64,000 bases of DNA from Dysgonomonas gadei ATCC BAA-286 (GCF_000213555.1 NZ_GL891991.1:29987-93986), one strand, 5' to 3'; shown: positions 54,237 to 63,656, counted from the first letter of the stretch. Notes: generated by a model not told the origin, from the sequence alone. Numbers and translations are program-made.

Positions 54237-55220
54237 TTAACATTCTACTTTCCGGCCTTTCTCGTCATATTCATTTATTATACTTTTATATATATAACCA
54301 GAATTTTCTAAATTATTTCCGTTAGTACTCTTAGTTCCGGATGGTACATCACCCGAATAAATCTCGATAGATATATCAAATAAGTGGTTACGGACAGGTC
54401 TTGGCAAGTTAGTAGAAAATTCCTGCATAGTAGATGATCCGTTCATATAGGTGTAAATATATAATTTAGGTACATTGTCGGCTTCGTAAATATAAGTTGT
54501 CTGCGTATATACATGGGCTCCGTTATCTACTAGAGCAATAGGGGCAGCATACGTAAAATAATCTGCGGTTCCTAGATTATTTTTGGTCCTGCCAATAACA
54601 TATGTATATTTAGCTGCATTCTGTATCAGAAAACTATTATTTGTACTTAGAGTCGGGTTTTCCGGAAAAGTGACGTTTATTCTTATTTTTGCACAAGACC
54701 TTATTAAGTTAACTATCGCCGGACTGTTAGTCCCATCGTTAAAATTGAAGTCGAGAGTAGAACCATACATGCAAAACCCATTTTCAGGAATCAGGTTGTT
54801 TGTCTTGTTAACAGCCGGAGTTGTCAGAGCTTTCAAATCATCAAGTGTTGAAACAGAATTGAGGGTACTCACATTGTTATAATTAGCGACAATATAGATA
54901 TCTTTCCTAAGCACCGTGGCCGGGTCTAATGGTAAAGTTATCAATTTGTAATCATCGACAGATGAGAATCCCGAATACACATACTTATATGTAATCGCAT
55001 TTGATGATGGCTCCGTTAAAAAGACACTGAAATTTTTCACAGTTTGTTCACTTAGCAGATTATCCCCGTCTACTACTTTGGTACTAAACCCTGTTTGCTG
55101 TACCAGTTTTATTGATACACTCCTCGGCTTGTTTTCCGGATAGTCTTCTGTATTTTCGCTGCAACTTGAATATAAAAGCAACAGCGTTACTGATAATATG
55201 TAATAATATATTTTATGCAT
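54237..55220 (-). CDS. Mfa-like fimbrial accessory lipoprotein
   Basis: 327 aa. Lipobox YSSC near residue 20, followed by beta-rich repeats typical of fimbrillin-type proteins (VSIKLVQQTGFSTKVVDGDN, NFSVFLTEP, LPLDPATVLRKDIYIVANYN, RSCAKIRINVTFPE, RNHLFDISIEIYS). It is last in the fimbrial operon, 7 bp after the large subunit gene, and is probably a minor tip or accessory pilin of the Mfa3/Mfa4 kind. The exact counterpart is not clear. Confidence 0.72.
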   Translation of the reverse strand: MHKIYYYILSVTLLLLYSSCSENTEDYPENKPRSVSIKLVQQTGFSTKVVDGDNLLSEQTVKNFSVFLTEPSSNAITYKYVYSGFSSVDDYKLITLPLDPATVLRKDIYIVANYNNVSTLNSVSTLDDLKALTTPAVNKTNNLIPENGFCMYGSTLDFNFNDGTNSPAIVNLIRSCAKIRINVTFPENPTLSTNNSFLIQNAAKYTYVIGRTKNNLGTADYFTYAAPIALVDNGAHVYTQTTYIYEADNVPKLYIYTYMNGSSTMQEFSTNLPRPVRNHLFDISIEIYSGDVPSGTKSTNGNNLENSGYIYKSIINEYDEKGRKVEC

Positions 55221-55227
55221 ATCAATT

Positions 55228-57015
55228 TTATTCTACAACCCTTACACAACGTGATACCGTACTACTAAAGTCATATCTCTCAAACTGCTGATAAAGAACT
55301 TTTTCTTTATTTCCGGGAATGCTGAGATCCAGATAGCCCGAATACCAATATGCTTTAACCTGAACCACTACTTCAGAGTAAAACCAAGCTAAACCACTAT
55401 TGTTCGGAGGGGCTGTATAAGGCCATCCCCCCGGATAGTCAGATTCTCTGATTATAATATCGCCCGGCGTGAAAAAACGGTCTATAACATCTAGTTTTGC
55501 ATCGCCTAGATTATCTTTTTCGTTATCAGAAAGTACTATGCCGGACAAATCTACACCTGTTAGTTTTTGCAAGAATGCTTGGGCTTCCTGTCTGAAAGGC
55601 AGAGGATAGAATGGCAAATTGTTGTCTACCCCTTCCCATGTATTGGATTGCCATACCCTGTATGCCTGATCGAATAAAGCCAGGAAAGACATAAGCTCAC
55701 AAGAATTGATAAGTCGCCAGCCGGGGCCATATTTCTTTTCGCAATAATAGGGTGGTTGTCCTTTTGTTATTGATGGTCCTTGTACAACAGGGTCCCAATA
55801 GTTAACCACATCGCCGTATGCACCTTGTAATCCTTGTGATAAAATTTCATCTTTGTTCAGTATCTCAATCTTACTCGATCCTTCACACAAGACAGGGATG
55901 ATAATAACACTCGAGTCGGTAGGTATTACAGGGGGGACAACAATAGTCTTATCTCCCTGAAAAACATATCTGTATTCATCTTTATTCCAAGGCTCGATAT
56001 ATGCTTTAATCTGGATGCCGCCCTGAGCATTGATGTAAGCATTGACTATATAATGATAATTGCGTATTACACTATTCGAAGATATGGATGGAATAGTACG
56101 TCTCTGCAGGGCAATTCCGGTTTTTCCGTCATCAGTCTCTATCGGAAAAACTTTATTATTTATATGTAATTCTGTAAAATCAGTACTGTTTTCCTGAATG
56201 AGAAATTCAGGTATGAAAAATGTAACGGCCCCGATACTATCATTACCATAATTGAGACCGGAAATATCAGCCTGCTTTGATGTCGTCTTCTGTCCGCTAT
56301 AATAATTATCTACCGGAGGAACAGACAGGCTTGCTGCCACGTTTGACAATTGGACAGAAGTGATTGTATTTGCAGGAATACTGCTCCCAGCAACTTTTTT
56401 TCTAAAGATAACGTCTACTTTAGCCAGAGGCCTGATCAATTCTACCTTTCCTGTGGGGATAGCTAATGGAACCGGATTTTTCTCTGTACCACCACTTGTA
56501 ACCGAAATGTTATTATATATAGCAGACATGACAAAGCGTCCATTACGACCGGTCTCACTGGGGATAAAATCGGGATTATATTGTAAATTGCGGAATCTGG
56601 TATCTGTAGAAAATTGTGATTTATTTCCAATAGCCATGAATGCCGAAGCAAAATCGGTGGAGTAAACAGACTCATTTGCTATAAAGTAAAAATCATAATT
56701 TCCGGGACGTATGACAACACTTTTGCTACTATTGGCAAAGCCATTCGGGAAATATAATTTTTGATTGAAAACAACCTTTCCATCAGATGTATTGAAAACA
56801 ACCATCCGTAGTTCATCTACACGGTCCTCCCAATTTACCTTATCTTCATTTATACTAGAGGATGTAGCTTTTAATGAGAGTGAAATAACAGCTTCGTCTT
56901 CATTATCCGACTCCTTTCCCTGATCATCACTGCTACAACCTGTAACGAGAATTAGGACGGAAAAGAAAATTGTAAAGTATTTTATTTTTTTTGTTATGTT
57001 ACTAACCGGTCTCAT
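55228..57015 (-). CDS. large fimbrial tip-like lipoprotein with C-terminal FISUMP-like domain
   Basis: 595 aa. Lipobox VTGC near residue 27. The N-terminal 350 residues are fimbrillin-like (VDELRMVVFNTSDGKVVFNQKL, VVIRPGNYDFYFIANE, GKVELIRPLAKVDVIF). From about 375 a different domain follows, with YCEKKYGPGWRLINSCELMS and the end SRCVRVVE, resembling FISUMP/C-type-lectin-like folds. Such C-terminal adhesin domains fit a tip protein. It is third in the operon, 20 bp after the anchor gene. Confidence 0.72.
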   Translation of the reverse strand: MRPVSNITKKIKYFTIFFSVLILVTGCSSDDQGKESDNEDEAVISLSLKATSSSINEDKVNWEDRVDELRMVVFNTSDGKVVFNQKLYFPNGFANSSKSVVIRPGNYDFYFIANESVYSTDFASAFMAIGNKSQFSTDTRFRNLQYNPDFIPSETGRNGRFVMSAIYNNISVTSGGTEKNPVPLAIPTGKVELIRPLAKVDVIFRKKVAGSSIPANTITSVQLSNVAASLSVPPVDNYYSGQKTTSKQADISGLNYGNDSIGAVTFFIPEFLIQENSTDFTELHINNKVFPIETDDGKTGIALQRRTIPSISSNSVIRNYHYIVNAYINAQGGIQIKAYIEPWNKDEYRYVFQGDKTIVVPPVIPTDSSVIIIPVLCEGSSKIEILNKDEILSQGLQGAYGDVVNYWDPVVQGPSITKGQPPYYCEKKYGPGWRLINSCELMSFLALFDQAYRVWQSNTWEGVDNNLPFYPLPFRQEAQAFLQKLTGVDLSGIVLSDNEKDNLGDAKLDVIDRFFTPGDIIIRESDYPGGWPYTAPPNNSGLAWFYSEVVVQVKAYWYSGYLDLSIPGNKEKVLYQQFERYDFSSTVSRCVRVVE

Positions 57016-57035
57016 ATAATCTTGATTTCTTTTGT

Positions 57036-57968
57036 TTACATCTCAGTCTCATAACTATGTACCAGCCAGTTGTTGACCCATATTTCCATAATGGTGTATG
57101 TTCCGCAACTACATTGATCTTTAGTTGTAAATCTGATTGTAAAATCATGGTCGCAAGCCAGATTTACATCCGGATTCTTCAATAGCAGGGTGCCGAGCAG
57201 GCTACCTCTGTATAGTTCGGCTCCGCTGAGCTTGCTTTTTATTATAATATTGTTGTTATATCCTGTTTCTAGTTTAAGAAGCGTAAACCGGGCTTCCATA
57301 ACTCCATCTTTTATTGTATGTTCCGCAGAATGTTCTATCACTTCGTCCGGAGCGATACTTCCATCTATATTCATAGACCCGTTGTCCGATTCTATTTCTA
57401 TTTCATATTCTTCGGCTTTTAGGAGACCTTCGACTGAAATTGTAATGCGATTGGTAATTTCCCGCATATTGATAGCAGCATTTTCAAAAATAGACTCCGA
57501 GTTATCAGCTTGGGGTACATATACCGCAGGGCTTTCTCCATAATAGACTCTTGTACCTTCAATGCTGGAAGCACGCTGTGCAGCCCGTTTTAAGCGGAAA
57601 AGAAGATCATTTTTAGTTGTCGATCCTATTTTAAGAGCTGAGATGTCATAATGGTCAGTCTCAAGTCCGGACCATGCTATAACTGTATAAAGACCACTTT
57701 CAGTTTCTATAGTCTGACGAAAATCTTTTTGTAATTTCGTATCATTTGCATGCTTAGAAGAAACCAATATACCATTCTTATCAAATACACCCATAGTGAT
57801 ATTTTTTATTTGTTCGGGATAGTTGGCATCAATGTCACATGGTGTTTTAGAATAAAAGGTTACATTTATCCCTTGCACACAATCTTTGTAATCATCTTTG
57901 ATACATCCCGAAAAAAATAATAGGATAATCACACTTATCAATAGAATTGGTTTACTACTTAAATTCAT
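57036..57968 (-). CDS. FimB/Mfa2-family fimbrial anchor lipoprotein
   Basis: 310 aa. Lipobox FSGC at about residue 21, then KDDYKDCVQGINVTFYSKTPCD, an opening typical of FimB/Mfa2 anchors, which tie the pilus base to the outer membrane. Two beta domains follow (GLYTVIAWSGLE, EITNRITISVEGLL). The last residues, NNWLVHSYETEM, closely match the major subunit's end NWTVHSYDIEL. Second in the operon; a hairpin separates it from the major subunit gene. Confidence 0.85.
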   Translation of the reverse strand: MNLSSKPILLISVIILLFFSGCIKDDYKDCVQGINVTFYSKTPCDIDANYPEQIKNITMGVFDKNGILVSSKHANDTKLQKDFRQTIETESGLYTVIAWSGLETDHYDISALKIGSTTKNDLLFRLKRAAQRASSIEGTRVYYGESPAVYVPQADNSESIFENAAINMREITNRITISVEGLLKAEEYEIEIESDNGSMNIDGSIAPDEVIEHSAEHTIKDGVMEARFTLLKLETGYNNNIIIKSKLSGAELYRGSLLGTLLLKNPDVNLACDHDFTIRFTTKDQCSCGTYTIMEIWVNNWLVHSYETEM

Positions 57969-58004
57969 TTTTTATTTCAATTAGCAGTATAAATTTGTAA
58001 TTAT

Positions 58005-58035
58005 ATCCTTTGAGGCATGCTAGTCCCCAAAGGAT
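58005..58035 (-). other. intercistronic hairpin after the major fimbrillin gene
   Basis: ATCCTTTGAGG (58005-58015) and CCCCAAAGGAT (58025-58035) pair with one mismatch. There is no T run, so it may stabilise the major subunit message and lower downstream expression (inference). Confidence 0.45.
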
Positions 58036-58052
58036 ATTTGGGTTCTCTTATA

Positions 58053-59438
58053 TTATAATTCTATATCATAAGAGTGTACAGTCCAGTTAAGAATAGATAT
58101 ATCAACTGTCATATATGTTTGTTCAGGAGATAATGGATCCAATGGATCAATAGGGGTTTCCGGTTCGTCGGGGTTACCTGGTTTAGGGTCAGGATTGTCT
58201 GTACCGGGAACCAAAGGATTCCAGTTATAACCGATTTTTTTGAAAGCGGAAATATTTATATGATAAATGTTATTTCTTACCACAGGCGAATTGAGTGGTT
58301 TTGCAATATTATCAGGATTAAGCCATGCATATTGAAGCATTTTACCTCCTTCATACAATGCTACTTTCTGATTTTGAACGGCAGCTTGCGCTGCAGCCTT
58401 TGTTGAGTATATTTTCCCATCGGTTTCCCCTACATAGAATGTGCCGTTGGTAAGAACACCTCCATCAGCTATAGCAGATTCCAAAGGAGTGAACTTGGCC
58501 CTGACTAATACATATGCAGTATTGCCCTTTTTGTAATTAGAAGTTTTCACATCACCTTCTGTATGGGTATTCTCAAATAAGAATTTACCCGGCAAAGATT
58601 TATATCCATCGCCGGCAGTAGGCCTTGCGGGAACTGTGGTAGGTGTCTTTAAATCAGCATAATCATAATACTGGGGAGCATCGGTGGTATAAGTACCCAA
58701 TGCTGGCACATAGGTGGTACCCCAGGTAACATAATTTGACTGTAACGAGAAGTAAACTTTGGTAGTGCCTTGTGCTACAGAGTATGTTATATTAGAGATT
58801 GTTCCTACTTTAACCCCGTCGTCATCCAATAGGTCGGTTGAAGCTGTGCTGGTTACGATAACACGAGACGCAACACGTTCTGCTTGTACACTTATTCTAT
58901 TGGTTCCACTGGTTACTTCCTGTACGGTTACGTCCGGTTCTATAAATGTAGGAGAGCTCTTTCCGGTCATCGTGATAACATCGTAATTTACCCCAGAGAC
59001 AGTTTTTATCTGCGCCAGACCTGCGATAGGTAAAAGATCATTGTCTAAGGGAGCGGTTGTACCTAATGGATTAGGACTGTTTAGTACAACGTAAACAATT
59101 TTAGTACCGGATGTAGTTCTGAATGGCTGACTAGGAGTAATGAGAGAGCCACTGGCTGACAGATCTTTACCCGAAAATCGTTTAGCTTCCACAGTCTTAT
59201 CTGCTCCGATCATATAGACGTCAAGCGTTTGTATTCCATCATTTCCTACATACTCTCCATCGGGGTTGTAATCTCCCGGTAAAGCCTTTGTTGAGCCTTT
59301 GGGAAGAGAAACTGATAAACTGACATAGGTCGGAGTGCCTTCGGGCTCACCACCTTCTGCATCTTCATTGTCATTATTGCTACAAGCGATAAAGCCGAGC
59401 GCTATGAAAGATGCTAAAAAATACTTTTTAAAATCCAT
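58053..59438 (-). CDS. Mfa1-family major fimbrillin
   Basis: 461 aa. Lipobox FIAC at about residue 19 and a Glu/Gly-rich start; then fimbrillin domains (TYVSLSVSLPKGSTKA, GIQTLDVYMIGADKTVEAKRF, RISVQAERVASRVIVTSTA, RNNIYHINISAFKKIGYNW) and a C-terminal Pro/Asp-rich linker ending DISILNWTVHSYDIEL, a donor-strand-like tail. This is the polymerising subunit of a type V pilus, matured in Porphyromonas by an Arg-specific protease. First gene of the operon. Confidence 0.87.
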   Translation of the reverse strand: MDFKKYFLASFIALGFIACSNNDNEDAEGGEPEGTPTYVSLSVSLPKGSTKALPGDYNPDGEYVGNDGIQTLDVYMIGADKTVEAKRFSGKDLSASGSLITPSQPFRTTSGTKIVYVVLNSPNPLGTTAPLDNDLLPIAGLAQIKTVSGVNYDVITMTGKSSPTFIEPDVTVQEVTSGTNRISVQAERVASRVIVTSTASTDLLDDDGVKVGTISNITYSVAQGTTKVYFSLQSNYVTWGTTYVPALGTYTTDAPQYYDYADLKTPTTVPARPTAGDGYKSLPGKFLFENTHTEGDVKTSNYKKGNTAYVLVRAKFTPLESAIADGGVLTNGTFYVGETDGKIYSTKAAAQAAVQNQKVALYEGGKMLQYAWLNPDNIAKPLNSPVVRNNIYHINISAFKKIGYNWNPLVPGTDNPDPKPGNPDEPETPIDPLDPLSPEQTYMTVDISILNWTVHSYDIEL

Positions 59439-60066
59439 GATTCTTTTAATTGATTGATTACAAGACTTTTATTTCCAACTATTTGTGTTTGATAAAATTG
59501 AGAGGGTTCATTTTTGAAAATAGGAATGCTTCCTTCATTACTAGATATATCATCTGGATCCTTAGATATATTTCGCAATAAAAAAATTAGGCTACTACGT
59601 TTTTAATGATTTGACTCTAAAATGGGAGTTTTAAGTTTTATTCTCTAATTCATTTTTATACTCTGGTTCATTTTTGCTTTATGCAGTTGTCCTCTTATTT
59701 TACTTATAACGTCTTGGGTTCTAAAAAGTTTTGAATAAATCATTAAAAATGTGATACTAATACTTTTATAGTTGCTTACAATTTCAGATTTATATATTAT
59801 TTTAACAAGTACAGATTTTCTCAGTTAGCCGATGAATACTGTTCTACTCGCCACTTATTGTGTATAACTGATGAATATAAATTGTAACTTCATGATATAT
59901 AAATTCTTATTATTAAAAAATGAACTGATGATTGCTTATATTTGATTAAGTCTGAATTTTATGTAGTGATAATATTTAGTGACATACATATCGGAATTCT
60001 GTAAATAATTATTACATTTGCGCCTGATTTACATAACACAGACTAATAGAAGAAGAGACTACACAA
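59439..60066. other. AT-rich divergent region between fimbrial operon and 60-kb gene
   Basis: About 630 bp without a gene. I see no inverted-repeat pair that would mark an invertible fimbrial promoter and no TAnnTTTG box on minus. On plus, TACATTTG at 60013-60020 is a good -7 box for the small membrane protein. Such a long leader hints at regulation of the fimbrial operon. Confidence 0.5.
60013..60020 (+). promoter_or_regulatory. -7 box of the small membrane protein gene
   Basis: TACATTTG followed by C, 47 bp before the ATG. Confidence 0.55.
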
Positions 60067-60312
60067 ATGAAACGGTTATTATTAATAATATTTCTGTTTG
60101 TAATAATGGGAATGCAAACAAATATTGATGCGCAAACAGGTACGGAAAGCATGAGGCTTCTCAAGGGGGTGAAATATCCCTCAGAAGAGAAAAAGACAGA
60201 AGCACATAGCGGACCGCTGCGATACTTGCGTGGTGATTATCTGATATTGATACTTGGAGTGGGTGCATATATTATGATAAAGAGAAGAAAGTCCAGAAGA
60301 ATAGATCTTTAA
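60067..60312 (+). CDS. small exported single-pass membrane protein, unknown
   Basis: 81 aa. A signal peptide (KRLLLIIFLFVIMGMQTNIDAQ), a short polar segment of about 30 residues (TESMRLLKGVKYPSEEKK), one membrane helix (YLILILGVGAYIMI, about 58-71) and a basic end KRRKSRRIDL. The predicted topology is outside-in, with a very small periplasmic part. It is 69 bp upstream of uraA with a hairpin between. Not recognised; the coding call rests on the promoter, signal and tail. Confidence 0.6.
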   Translation: MKRLLLIIFLFVIMGMQTNIDAQTGTESMRLLKGVKYPSEEKKTEAHSGPLRYLRGDYLILILGVGAYIMIKRRKSRRIDL

Positions 60313-60318
60313 ATACAG

Positions 60319-60346
60319 AGCCGACATTTAGTTTTCGGCTTTTTTT
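60319..60346 (+). terminator. terminator or attenuator before uraA
   Basis: AGCCGA (60319-60324) pairs with TCGGCT (60335-60340), followed by TTTTTTTA. It ends the small gene's transcript or attenuates uraA. Confidence 0.65.
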
Positions 60347-60381
60347 ATGCTTAATTGGTAATATGAAAAACAATTTTAAGA

Positions 60382-61689
60382 ATGGAAGAGAAAAAAGTAG
60401 TATTAGGAATTAAAGAGAAGCCCAGGCCGGCACAATGGCTGCTGTTGAGTATTCAGCATTTATTCGCCATGTTTGGCGCTACGGTTTTAGTTCCTGCACT
60501 GACAGGAATGAGTCCTGCAGTAGCATTGATCTCCAGTGGTATAGGCACACTTGTCTTTATTGCAATAACGAAGGGGAAGGTACCTTCTTATTTAGGGTCT
60601 TCATTTGCCTTTATCAATCCTATTATCGCAGTAAAAGCCTTGGAACTTGATCCTGCATCGGGAGTAGGCATGGGTAGTTTTCTTGTTGGTAGTTTTCTTG
60701 TCGGGGTTACTTACTCTGTTGTCGCTTTGATTATTACCAAGGCGGGTACAAAATGGCTGATGAAATTATTACCTCCTGTGGTTGTGGGACCAGTTATAAT
60801 GGTTATAGGATTAGGTCTTTCGGCTACGGCAGTGAATATGTCTACAAACAATCCGGCCGGAGATTATGACCTTACCTATGTTATAGTTGGCCTTGTTACT
60901 CTTACTATAACTGTCCTTACAGCAATATTTACCCGTGGTTTCCTAAGCGTGATACCTGTCCTTGTTGGTATCGTAGGAGGATATATATTCTCAATAATTC
61001 TGGGTATTGTCAATTTGCAGCCCGTCATAGATGCTAAATGGATCCAACTTCCTCCATTCGAAATACCTTTTGTTCATTATACGCCTTCATTTACATGGAG
61101 GATATTCCTGATGATGGTTCCCGTAGCCATTGTTCCTATTGCCGAGCATATTGGTCATCAGTTAGTACTTAGTAAAGTTGTAAATAAAGATCTGATAAAA
61201 GATCCCGGCCTTGATAGGTCTATGCTCGGAGATGGTGTCGCCACAATGATAGCCGCCTCCATTGGTGGACCTCCGGTAACAACATATGGTGAAAATATCG
61301 GCGTGTTGGCTATCACGCGTGCATTCAGTATTTATCTGTTTGTGGGTGCTGCTATATTTGCAATTTTGTTTGGTTTCTGCGGTAAAATAGCAGCTTTGCT
61401 TACCACAATTCCAACTCCGGTAATGGGAGGGGTTTCCATCTTATTGTTTGGTATTATTGCTTCCAGCGGATTGCGCATGTTAGTGGAGAATAAAGTGGAT
61501 TTCAGCCGTAAGCGCAATCTTATTATATCGTCAGTTATCCTGGTTATCGGTATTGGAGGGGCTGCTATTCATATAGGAAAAATGTTTTCGCTTGAGGGGA
61601 TGGCCCTTGCTTCTATTATCGGTGTCGTGTTGAATCAGGTATTACCTGGGAAGCAAGTTGTAGATTTCGACGAAATGTTTAAAGATTAA
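60382..61689 (+). CDS. uraA: uracil/xanthine permease (NCS2, UraA type)
   Basis: 435 aa, about 14 membrane segments. WLLLSIQHLFAMFGATVLVPALTG, SYLGSSFAFINPI, VPVAIVPIAEHIGHQLV with the substrate-binding Glu, and GGPPVTTYGENIGVLAITR are diagnostic of the UraA/PyrP branch, distinct from the AzgA-type permease at 9.3 kb. It imports uracil with protons. It has a perfect 16-bp terminator stem after it. Confidence 0.93.
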   Translation: MEEKKVVLGIKEKPRPAQWLLLSIQHLFAMFGATVLVPALTGMSPAVALISSGIGTLVFIAITKGKVPSYLGSSFAFINPIIAVKALELDPASGVGMGSFLVGSFLVGVTYSVVALIITKAGTKWLMKLLPPVVVGPVIMVIGLGLSATAVNMSTNNPAGDYDLTYVIVGLVTLTITVLTAIFTRGFLSVIPVLVGIVGGYIFSIILGIVNLQPVIDAKWIQLPPFEIPFVHYTPSFTWRIFLMMVPVAIVPIAEHIGHQLVLSKVVNKDLIKDPGLDRSMLGDGVATMIAASIGGPPVTTYGENIGVLAITRAFSIYLFVGAAIFAILFGFCGKIAALLTTIPTPVMGGVSILLFGIIASSGLRMLVENKVDFSRKRNLIISSVILVIGIGGAAIHIGKMFSLEGMALASIIGVVLNQVLPGKQVVDFDEMFKD

Positions 61690-61704
61690 GCATAAAACTA
61701 ATTT

Positions 61705-61759
61705 TGAGTTATGAATTATATCATTGGTGTTTATAATTCATAACTCATCTCTTTTTATT
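61705..61759 (+). terminator. terminator of uraA
   Basis: TGAGTTATGAATTATA (61705-61720) and TATAATTCATAACTCA (61732-61747) are a perfect 16-bp stem, followed by TCTCTTTTTATTT. The rest of the gap to 62099 shows only the ndk -7 box TATATTTG (62049-62056). Confidence 0.75.
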
Positions 61760-62048
61760 TCCGGAAGTCCGGGCTATTTTGAGTATACACAACTTTATAT
61801 AACGCTCTTCTTTTTTATATCCTGCACAATTCTTGTGTCTGGCCTTATTCTCTTTTCAGAGTATAAAAAATAATAAATACCGTATTTTCACCATGTTATA
61901 ATAAGTTAACAGTTGTGATTGACGGTCCGTTTGTTATCTTTCTATTTTTAAGCGGTTTACCTAAAAGTATGCTGTAAAACATGTGGAAAATGCTGTTAAA
62001 TAGTCCTTTTTTGCAGGAGATGAGGTTGCGAGCTTTTGAAAATAGTTT

Positions 62049-62056
62049 TATATTTG
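62049..62056 (+). promoter_or_regulatory. -7 box of ndk
   Basis: TATATTTG followed by ACG, 44 bp before the ATG; the same TATATTTGACG occurs before the 48.7-kb gene. Confidence 0.55.
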
Positions 62057-62099
62057 ACGGTTATATAAACAAAATCGTATTCATTTCGAAACATAAATT

Positions 62100-62561
62100 A
62101 TGGAGAAAACCCTTGTGATTCTGAAACCTTCATGCGTTCAACGAGCGTTGATGGGAGAGGTTATTTCCCGCTTCGAAAAGAAAGGTTTACGATTGGCAGG
62201 GATGAAGATGATGCAGTTGACCGACACTATTTTAAACGAACATTATGCACATCTGAAAGAACGTCCGTTCTTTCAACGAGTAAAAGATTCTATGCAAATA
62301 TGCCCTGTTGTAGTTCAATGCTGGGAGGGGATAGATGCGGCTAAGGTAGTCCGTTCTTTAATTGGAGTGACCAACGGACGCGAGGCTGCCGCAGGAACTG
62401 TCAGAGGCGATTTTTCGGTAAGTGCCCAGGAAAATATTGTACACGCTTCCGATTCCGCAGAGTCGGCAAGAATAGAATTAAAAAGATTTTTCGCAGATAA
62501 CGAGATTTTTGATTATAAACTATCTACATATGCACACTTGTATGCATGTGACGAGATTTAA
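62100..62561 (+). CDS. ndk: nucleoside diphosphate kinase
   Basis: 153 aa. EKTLVILKPSCVQRALMGEVISRFEKKGL, RPFFQRVKDSM, GVTNGREAAAGTVRGDF and the phosphorylated His115 in NIVHASDS are all present. It balances NTP pools. Next gene starts 8 bp after its stop. Confidence 0.96.
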   Translation: MEKTLVILKPSCVQRALMGEVISRFEKKGLRLAGMKMMQLTDTILNEHYAHLKERPFFQRVKDSMQICPVVVQCWEGIDAAKVVRSLIGVTNGREAAAGTVRGDFSVSAQENIVHASDSAESARIELKRFFADNEIFDYKLSTYAHLYACDEI

Positions 62562-62569
62562 ATTATATT

Positions 62570-63592
62570 ATGCAAGAAAAGAAAAACAGTTTGACCGAGG
62601 GCTTAAAAAAACTGAGACTACTACCTTTAGCAGCTATGTTTTTACTACCTATGAGTAGCTTTGCCCAACACACTGACAATACCTCAGAATCTAATGCCGA
62701 CAGAGTCGAATTAAAGTATAAACAACGTCACAGCCGGATGAATGCCAATAATCTTTATGCCGATGGTATAAAGATCAAAAGAGATCTTTCCATTTTGAAG
62801 GAAGTTCAGGAAGAACGTGTGCTTGCAGCAGATGAGATCCCGGCCGAAGACCTTTATAGCGGCATCTGGAACAACCGTTACGTAAACGCTTACCGTTCAA
62901 TAGAAAATATACCCGATACATTTACTGTAAACCTGGCCAATTTTACAATGCCTACTATGGGGTATATAACATCCAACTTCGGCCCTCGTCGTCGCAGAAT
63001 GCATTATGGTATAGATTTGAAGGTGCAGACCGGCGATACTATCTATGCGGCATTTGATGGAAAAGTACGTGTGAAGCAGTACGAGCGCCGTGGATATGGT
63101 TATTATCTGGCACTTCGCCACCCGAATGGATTGGAGACTGTATATGGGCATTTATCTAAATTTTTGGTAGAAGAAGACGATGTTGTAAAGTCAGGTGATC
63201 CTATAGCGTTAGGTGGAAATACCGGTCGTTCCACAGGTTCACATCTCCATTTCGAGATCCGTTTTTTGGGAAACCCTATTAATCCTATAAAAATAGTTGA
63301 TTTCGAGAATAAAGTATGCCATAAGGATACTTATTTGGTAACAGCTGATAGTTATAGCAGAAGTTCGAAAGGAGTGAACGTAAACACATTGGCATCTACC
63401 ACTACCCGCTCGAAAGCAAATGTAAAAAATAAATATGCTTCAGGTAATGTTAATTACCACCGTATAAAATCTGGTGATACATTAGGCGCAATAGCCCGCA
63501 AATATGGGACAACAGTAAGTAAAATCTGTTCATTGAACAGCATTACCACAAAAACAACATTGCGTCTGGGAAAATCACTAAGGGTATCTTGA
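62570..63592 (+). CDS. M23 peptidoglycan endopeptidase with C-terminal LysM domain
   Basis: 340 aa. A signal-like segment (LRLLPLAAMFLLPMSSFAQ) after a charged N-terminus, then the M23 domain with all zinc and catalytic residues: His145 and Asp149 (HYGID), His194 (YGHL), His225 and His227 (HLHFE). A linker and a LysM domain (about 295-340, YHRIKSGDTLGAIARKYGTTVS) follow. It should cut cell-wall cross-links. It contrasts with the degenerate LytM protein at 45 kb. Co-transcribed with ndk by spacing. Confidence 0.93.
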   Translation: MQEKKNSLTEGLKKLRLLPLAAMFLLPMSSFAQHTDNTSESNADRVELKYKQRHSRMNANNLYADGIKIKRDLSILKEVQEERVLAADEIPAEDLYSGIWNNRYVNAYRSIENIPDTFTVNLANFTMPTMGYITSNFGPRRRRMHYGIDLKVQTGDTIYAAFDGKVRVKQYERRGYGYYLALRHPNGLETVYGHLSKFLVEEDDVVKSGDPIALGGNTGRSTGSHLHFEIRFLGNPINPIKIVDFENKVCHKDTYLVTADSYSRSSKGVNVNTLASTTTRSKANVKNKYASGNVNYHRIKSGDTLGAIARKYGTTVSKICSLNSITTKTTLRLGKSLRVS

Positions 63593-63622
63593 TCATTATT
63601 AAGTTAATTTACGCATAAATAC

Positions 63623-63656
63623 AAGGCTGTAAGAACTAATTCTTACAGCCTTTGTT
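63623..63656 (+). terminator. terminator after the M23/LysM gene
   Basis: AAGGCTGTAAGAA (63623-63635) and TTCTTACAGCCTT (63640-63652), perfect 13-bp stem followed by TGTTATTT. Confidence 0.8.

Noticed and set aside
59439..60066. Invertible promoter for the fimbrial operon
   Set aside because: No pair of inverted repeats flanking a promoter-like segment is visible.
60313..60381. Pyrimidine riboswitch or PyrR site before uraA
   Set aside because: Only a simple T-tailed hairpin is present; no PyrR-binding loop consensus is recognisable.
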